DNA from: an uncultured Lentisphaeria bacterium
Lineage (GTDB): Bacteria; Verrucomicrobiota; Lentisphaeria; Victivallales; Victivallaceae
Direction of reading: 5' to 3'
Length of the DNA: 10,252 nt
NCBI GenBank assembly: GCA_903821255.1
Contig: CAIJKT010000987.1
Span: 1-10,252 of the forward strand
The translations under genes were made by a program, and so were the position numbers. Under the pieces are notes generated by a model, which saw only the letters and a program-made list of their open reading frames with translations, had not been told where the DNA came from and did no database searches. Each line of letters starts with the position of its first letter. Position 1 is the first letter of the stretch. Below are positions 8,106 through 10,252 of the stretch, one piece after another.

Positions 8106-8210
8106 ATATAATCCAACTCAAATTACCATCAACTTTTTCATTTTTACTCCTAATGTTAAATTGTTCCTGCACATTATGATAATGATTAAATTTTATCTTA
8201 CAAGGGGATT

Positions 8211-8246
8211 ATAAAAGGAAAGCCCCAAGTTTAAACGCTTGGGGTT
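8211..8246 (-). terminator. Rho-independent terminator, minus strand
   Basis: On the minus strand AACCCCAAG (8238-8246) pairs with CTTGGGGCT (8221-8229; includes one G-T pair) around an 8-base loop and is followed by TTCCTTTTAT. The plus-strand side has no T tract, so it works in the minus direction. It lies 18 bases past the stop of the minus-strand open frame at 8265-8420. It closely resembles the integrase terminator at 7040-7072 in inverted orientation. Confidence 0.55.
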
Positions 8247-8264
8247 ATGTCTTGCAATGAAAAC

Positions 8265-8420
8265 TCAATTCGTTTTCTTACGGTTGGGGCGTATTTGATG
8301 TTGCCCTGTTGCGTTTACAGATAGATTTGAACGTGTTGCGCGTACCGGTGCGATTTTTTCAATGTTTTGCTGATCCTGCACAGGAATAAGAAACCCCTGT
8401 CTAAATTGCCCACAATGATT
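8265..8420 (-). pseudogene. Possible C-terminal remnant of an unidentified minus-strand gene
   Basis: Open for 51 codons ending in TGA at 8265-8267; it includes GFLIPVQDQQNIEKIAPVR and, towards the end, IRPNRKKTN, with a basic C-terminus. There is no in-frame ATG, only a GTG mid-way, and an in-frame TAA at 8421-8423 closes it upstream; the neighbouring frame (HGKIIVGNLDRGF) is open across that point, which would fit a frameshift. A good terminator follows on the same strand. I do not recognise the protein. The terminator is the strongest argument; the reading could be chance. Confidence 0.25.
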
Positions 8421-8619
8421 TTACCATGTGGAGAAGAATTTTCTAAAGTGCAGGGCTGGCTTCAATCCAAGCAACCCACCCTGAATTTCATATCAAAACA
8501 GATTTATTTTCTATACCATGAACGATAGTTGAAACCATTGTATTCTTAGTGACAGCTTCTTTGATTTACGCCTGTATCTTTATCAAATTCTGAAACGCTG
8601 ATTGATTATTCATTAGGTA

Positions 8620-8648
8620 TTGGCTAAATTAACAGACAAAATTAATAT
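8620..8648 (+). promoter_or_regulatory. Promoter candidate for the primase-like gene
   Basis: TTGGCT (8620-8625) and TAATAT (8643-8648) with a 17-base spacer end 18 bases before the ATG at 8667. This leaves a short leader that contains the ribosome binding site AAGG (8657-8660). Confidence 0.4.
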
Positions 8649-8666
8649 ACATTTACAAGGTTAATA

Positions 8667-10252
8667 ATGAGCAATAAAATTAAGAAATCATTTGTATATA
8701 ATGAAATTGCTGCCTGTAAAAACACTTTTAAAAATGTAAAGGAAGGTATATCCGAGAGAGAGCGTCGAAATGTTAAGCGTGGTAAGCTTCTATTAAAATT
8801 GCTTTCCACCATCGGCAGCGAGGACTTCTTCTCTTGGCTAAGGACTGCTGAGCCAGCCGGTTACTTCTATGACTTTAAAGGATACAAAATCGTCAAGAGA
8901 AATACTAACAAGAAAGACGTTATAGACATTAAAGAATTACCGAAGATAGCCGACACAGTGCAGCAGTGTTTCGGGAAAGATATCAATAATCTAGGAATGA
9001 GTGGTATGTTGGATCGGGTACAATTAGCATCGTCTGGATACGATATTGCTGATGCCAAGATGCTGATTCCAGCTATTGCACTTCTCGCGGGGAAAATGGC
9101 AAATATTATCTACAAGCCACAATACCAGGTCGGCGATATCTATCATAATGGAGATATGACTGACGTTGTGAGTAACGTCAGCCTGATCGACTTGTATATG
9201 GCACAACAAAAAATTGAAACCGAAGAAGAGGCGATTGATGAGCTCTGTGCTCTTAAATGGATTAATATATCTGATGATATTTTCCAAGAAGTTAAGTTTG
9301 ATAAACGTACTCATTGGCTTAACCGTTCAATTATTTACGGAACAACCACTGCCAGCGAAAATCCGGAGTATGAGTATATCAGATTCAGAGATAGAGACAG
9401 TGAACAGTTATTAGGGAATGTTTTAATTGATAAAGACGGTATTGTGGAGCCGCAAACTTTCTGGTCAAAGAGTCTTAACTATCCTGGACGTCCATTAGCA
9501 ATTCCGTTCCCTGGGCTGCTGCCATTGTGGAACATGGACGCTATCATAGGGTATGGCGAACAAGTTAAGGTTTTTTTGACAGACTCATTGCTGGTGGCTT
9601 ACAGTGCCTACAAAGAAGCACAGTTAAAAATTGAGAGTCTGAATTACGAATTGGAAATTTTAAAACAGAAAAAAGCCGTTAGTTATTATGGCTGGCAAGA
9701 TATTGAGTTTGAAAAAGAGTTGTCAACATATGTCGTAAAGGAACTTGGTATAAAACACCCTTATTTTGAAAAAGAAAATCAGGGTTTCAAGTATGAGCAA
9801 GAATACGGCAAAGCTAGAATGATTTTTCGGATCGATGGTTATAATTTTAAATTTGTGAAAAATTTAGCATTGAATGCGGGAGCCGCCGCCAACAGTGTCC
9901 ATGTTGAAAATGTTGATAAACAGTTATATGCAAAATTACCATATCCTAATTTACAGCAATCTAAATATGACCTTTTAAATTGGTTGAATAACCTTACTGC
10001 GCCCAATGGCTTTGCTTCTAATGGTTATCCCAATGTAAAATTTGAAGTATTCCGTACTGCCTATACGTTGATTTCACAGTATGTAGCACAAAAGCAGAAA
10101 GAAGATAAGGTTCGTGTTGATAAAATCGAACAACAGTTGTCAAAGTTAAAAGAAATAGTCTGGAGCAGTTGGTATGGAGGCAAAGATACAGTTGATAAAG
10201 TCGATTGGTCAGGGCTAAAAAAACGGCATGTATTTTACATCATCCGAAAGCA
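8667..10252 (+). CDS. Large replication-type protein resembling P4-like primases, 3' end outside window
   Basis: The first 528 residues are visible and the frame is open to the edge. ATG 8667 has AAGG at 8657-8660. Residues about 160-205 (GDMTDVVSNVSLIDLYMAQQ, then ETEEEAIDELCALKW) look like the helical end of a CHC2-type primase zinc-binding domain without its cysteines. Residues 275-315 read GRPLAIPFPGLLPLWNMDAI then VKVFLTDSLLVAYSA, matching the 'PLY-N...VLVVEGEKAADA' entry into the TOPRIM domain of P4-type primases, with Asp306 where glutamate is normal. About 185 residues later, SSWYGGKD..VDKVDWSGLKKR (500-520) matches the second TOPRIM strand region ('W...V DWSPL.GR'). The text between is an insertion with a possible coiled coil (315-340). 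A helicase domain (AAA, DUF927 or RepA-like) would be expected downstream, which is inference. If right, it replicates the element. I know of no exact family for it. Confidence 0.5.
   Translation, partial: MSNKIKKSFVYNEIAACKNTFKNVKEGISERERRNVKRGKLLLKLLSTIGSEDFFSWLRTAEPAGYFYDFKGYKIVKRNTNKKDVIDIKELPKIADTVQQCFGKDINNLGMSGMLDRVQLASSGYDIADAKMLIPAIALLAGKMANIIYKPQYQVGDIYHNGDMTDVVSNVSLIDLYMAQQKIETEEEAIDELCALKWINISDDIFQEVKFDKRTHWLNRSIIYGTTTASENPEYEYIRFRDRDSEQLLGNVLIDKDGIVEPQTFWSKSLNYPGRPLAIPFPGLLPLWNMDAIIGYGEQVKVFLTDSLLVAYSAYKEAQLKIESLNYELEILKQKKAVSYYGWQDIEFEKELSTYVVKELGIKHPYFEKENQGFKYEQEYGKARMIFRIDGYNFKFVKNLALNAGAAANSVHVENVDKQLYAKLPYPNLQQSKYDLLNWLNNLTAPNGFASNGYPNVKFEVFRTAYTLISQYVAQKQKEDKVRVDKIEQQLSKLKEIVWSSWYGGKDTVDKVDWSGLKKRHVFYIIRK

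Larger units (their letters stand above)
8106..8666. other. 561-base stretch without a convincing gene
   Basis: Contains the hairpin at 8211-8246, a 51-codon minus-strand open frame that may be a gene remnant (8265-8420), and a promoter candidate before the next gene (8620-8648). The part from about 8265 to 8480 is less AT-rich than both sides and has short open frames on both strands with no good starts, which suggests decayed coding DNA. Nothing clear was seen in 8106-8210 or 8485-8615. Confidence 0.6.
5595..10252. mobile_element. Integrated element at tRNA-Gly, left end in window, right end outside
   Basis: From the tRNA fragment rightwards the DNA becomes visibly more AT-rich, gene spacing widens, and the genes are an integrase, a DUF4238-type protein and a primase-like replication protein, all on the plus strand. 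Because the broken tRNA points its missing 5' half to the right, the element must lie to the right, and the intact tRNA-Gly(GCC), minus strand, is expected at its other end. There is no sign of capsid, tail, conjugation or transposase genes in the visible part. A phage satellite or integrative plasmid-like island is the best guess. The left boundary could shift by a few bases, because the crossover lies within the duplicated tRNA segment. Confidence 0.75.

Noticed and set aside
8176..8200. A Fur-box-like AT-rich motif (ATTATGATAATGATTAAAT)
   Set aside because: Only partial resemblance, no iron-related gene nearby, and such runs are common in AT-rich DNA.
8388..8528. A short plus-strand frame (KLPTMILPCGEEF and on)
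   Set aside because: No ribosome binding site, no recognised family, and it competes with the minus-strand frame that has a terminator.

Overview
The window joins two kinds of DNA. Positions 1 to about 5540 are GC-rich, closely packed bacterial chromosome with housekeeping genes. From about 5595 to the right edge the DNA is AT-rich, loosely packed and looks acquired. The families and codon style fit a Gram-negative anaerobe of the PVC group, possibly Lentisphaerota/Victivallales. That placement rests on impressions of the acyltransferase-like gene and the integrase, and no marker in the window settles it.

Chromosomal part. The C-terminal 457 residues of an aconitase (1-1374) overlap the GTG start of uracil-DNA glycosylase ung (1367-2098). 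A small gene of unknown function (2112-2636) follows after 13 bases, so these three probably form one transcript. A separate unit encodes a hexamer-type glutamate dehydrogenase, gdhA (2745-4088). Convergent to it on the minus strand is an acyltransferase-like gene (4299-5408). A hairpin (4112-4145) lies between the two. The minus-strand frame continues past an in-frame TAA for 54 more codons that look like the normal C-terminus of the family and stops inside that hairpin, so the gene seems to carry a nonsense mutation.

Junction. Positions 5537-5594 hold only the 3' part of a tRNA-Gly(GCC) gene, minus strand: anticodon arm, T arm, 3' acceptor strand and CCA. The 5' acceptor strand and 5' half of the D arm are absent. 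This is the footprint of an element integrated into a tRNA gene. The geometry predicts that the element runs rightwards, with the intact tRNA-Gly at its far end outside the window.

Integrated element. Near the junction are tandem 11-bp repeats (5611-5632), an inverted repeat covering the integrase ribosome binding site (5637-5683) and a tyrosine integrase (5683-7032). The integrase is split by an in-frame TGA three codons before its catalytic Thr-Gly-Leu-Arg motif. A terminator follows, then a DUF4238-type gene with its own promoter (7167-8105). Next is a 561-base stretch without a convincing gene (8106-8666), which holds a second, oppositely oriented terminator-like hairpin. Last is the first 528 residues of a large protein that resembles the primase part of P4-type phage or plasmid replication proteins (8667 to the edge). 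Integrase, cargo gene and replication-type gene on one strand suggest a phage satellite or integrative plasmid-like island. The broken integrase suggests it may no longer move by itself.

Two apparent nonsense mutations, one in each half, are the main oddities. Others are a C-terminal beta-clamp-type motif in Ung and the unusual sequence at the expected TOPRIM positions of the primase-like protein.
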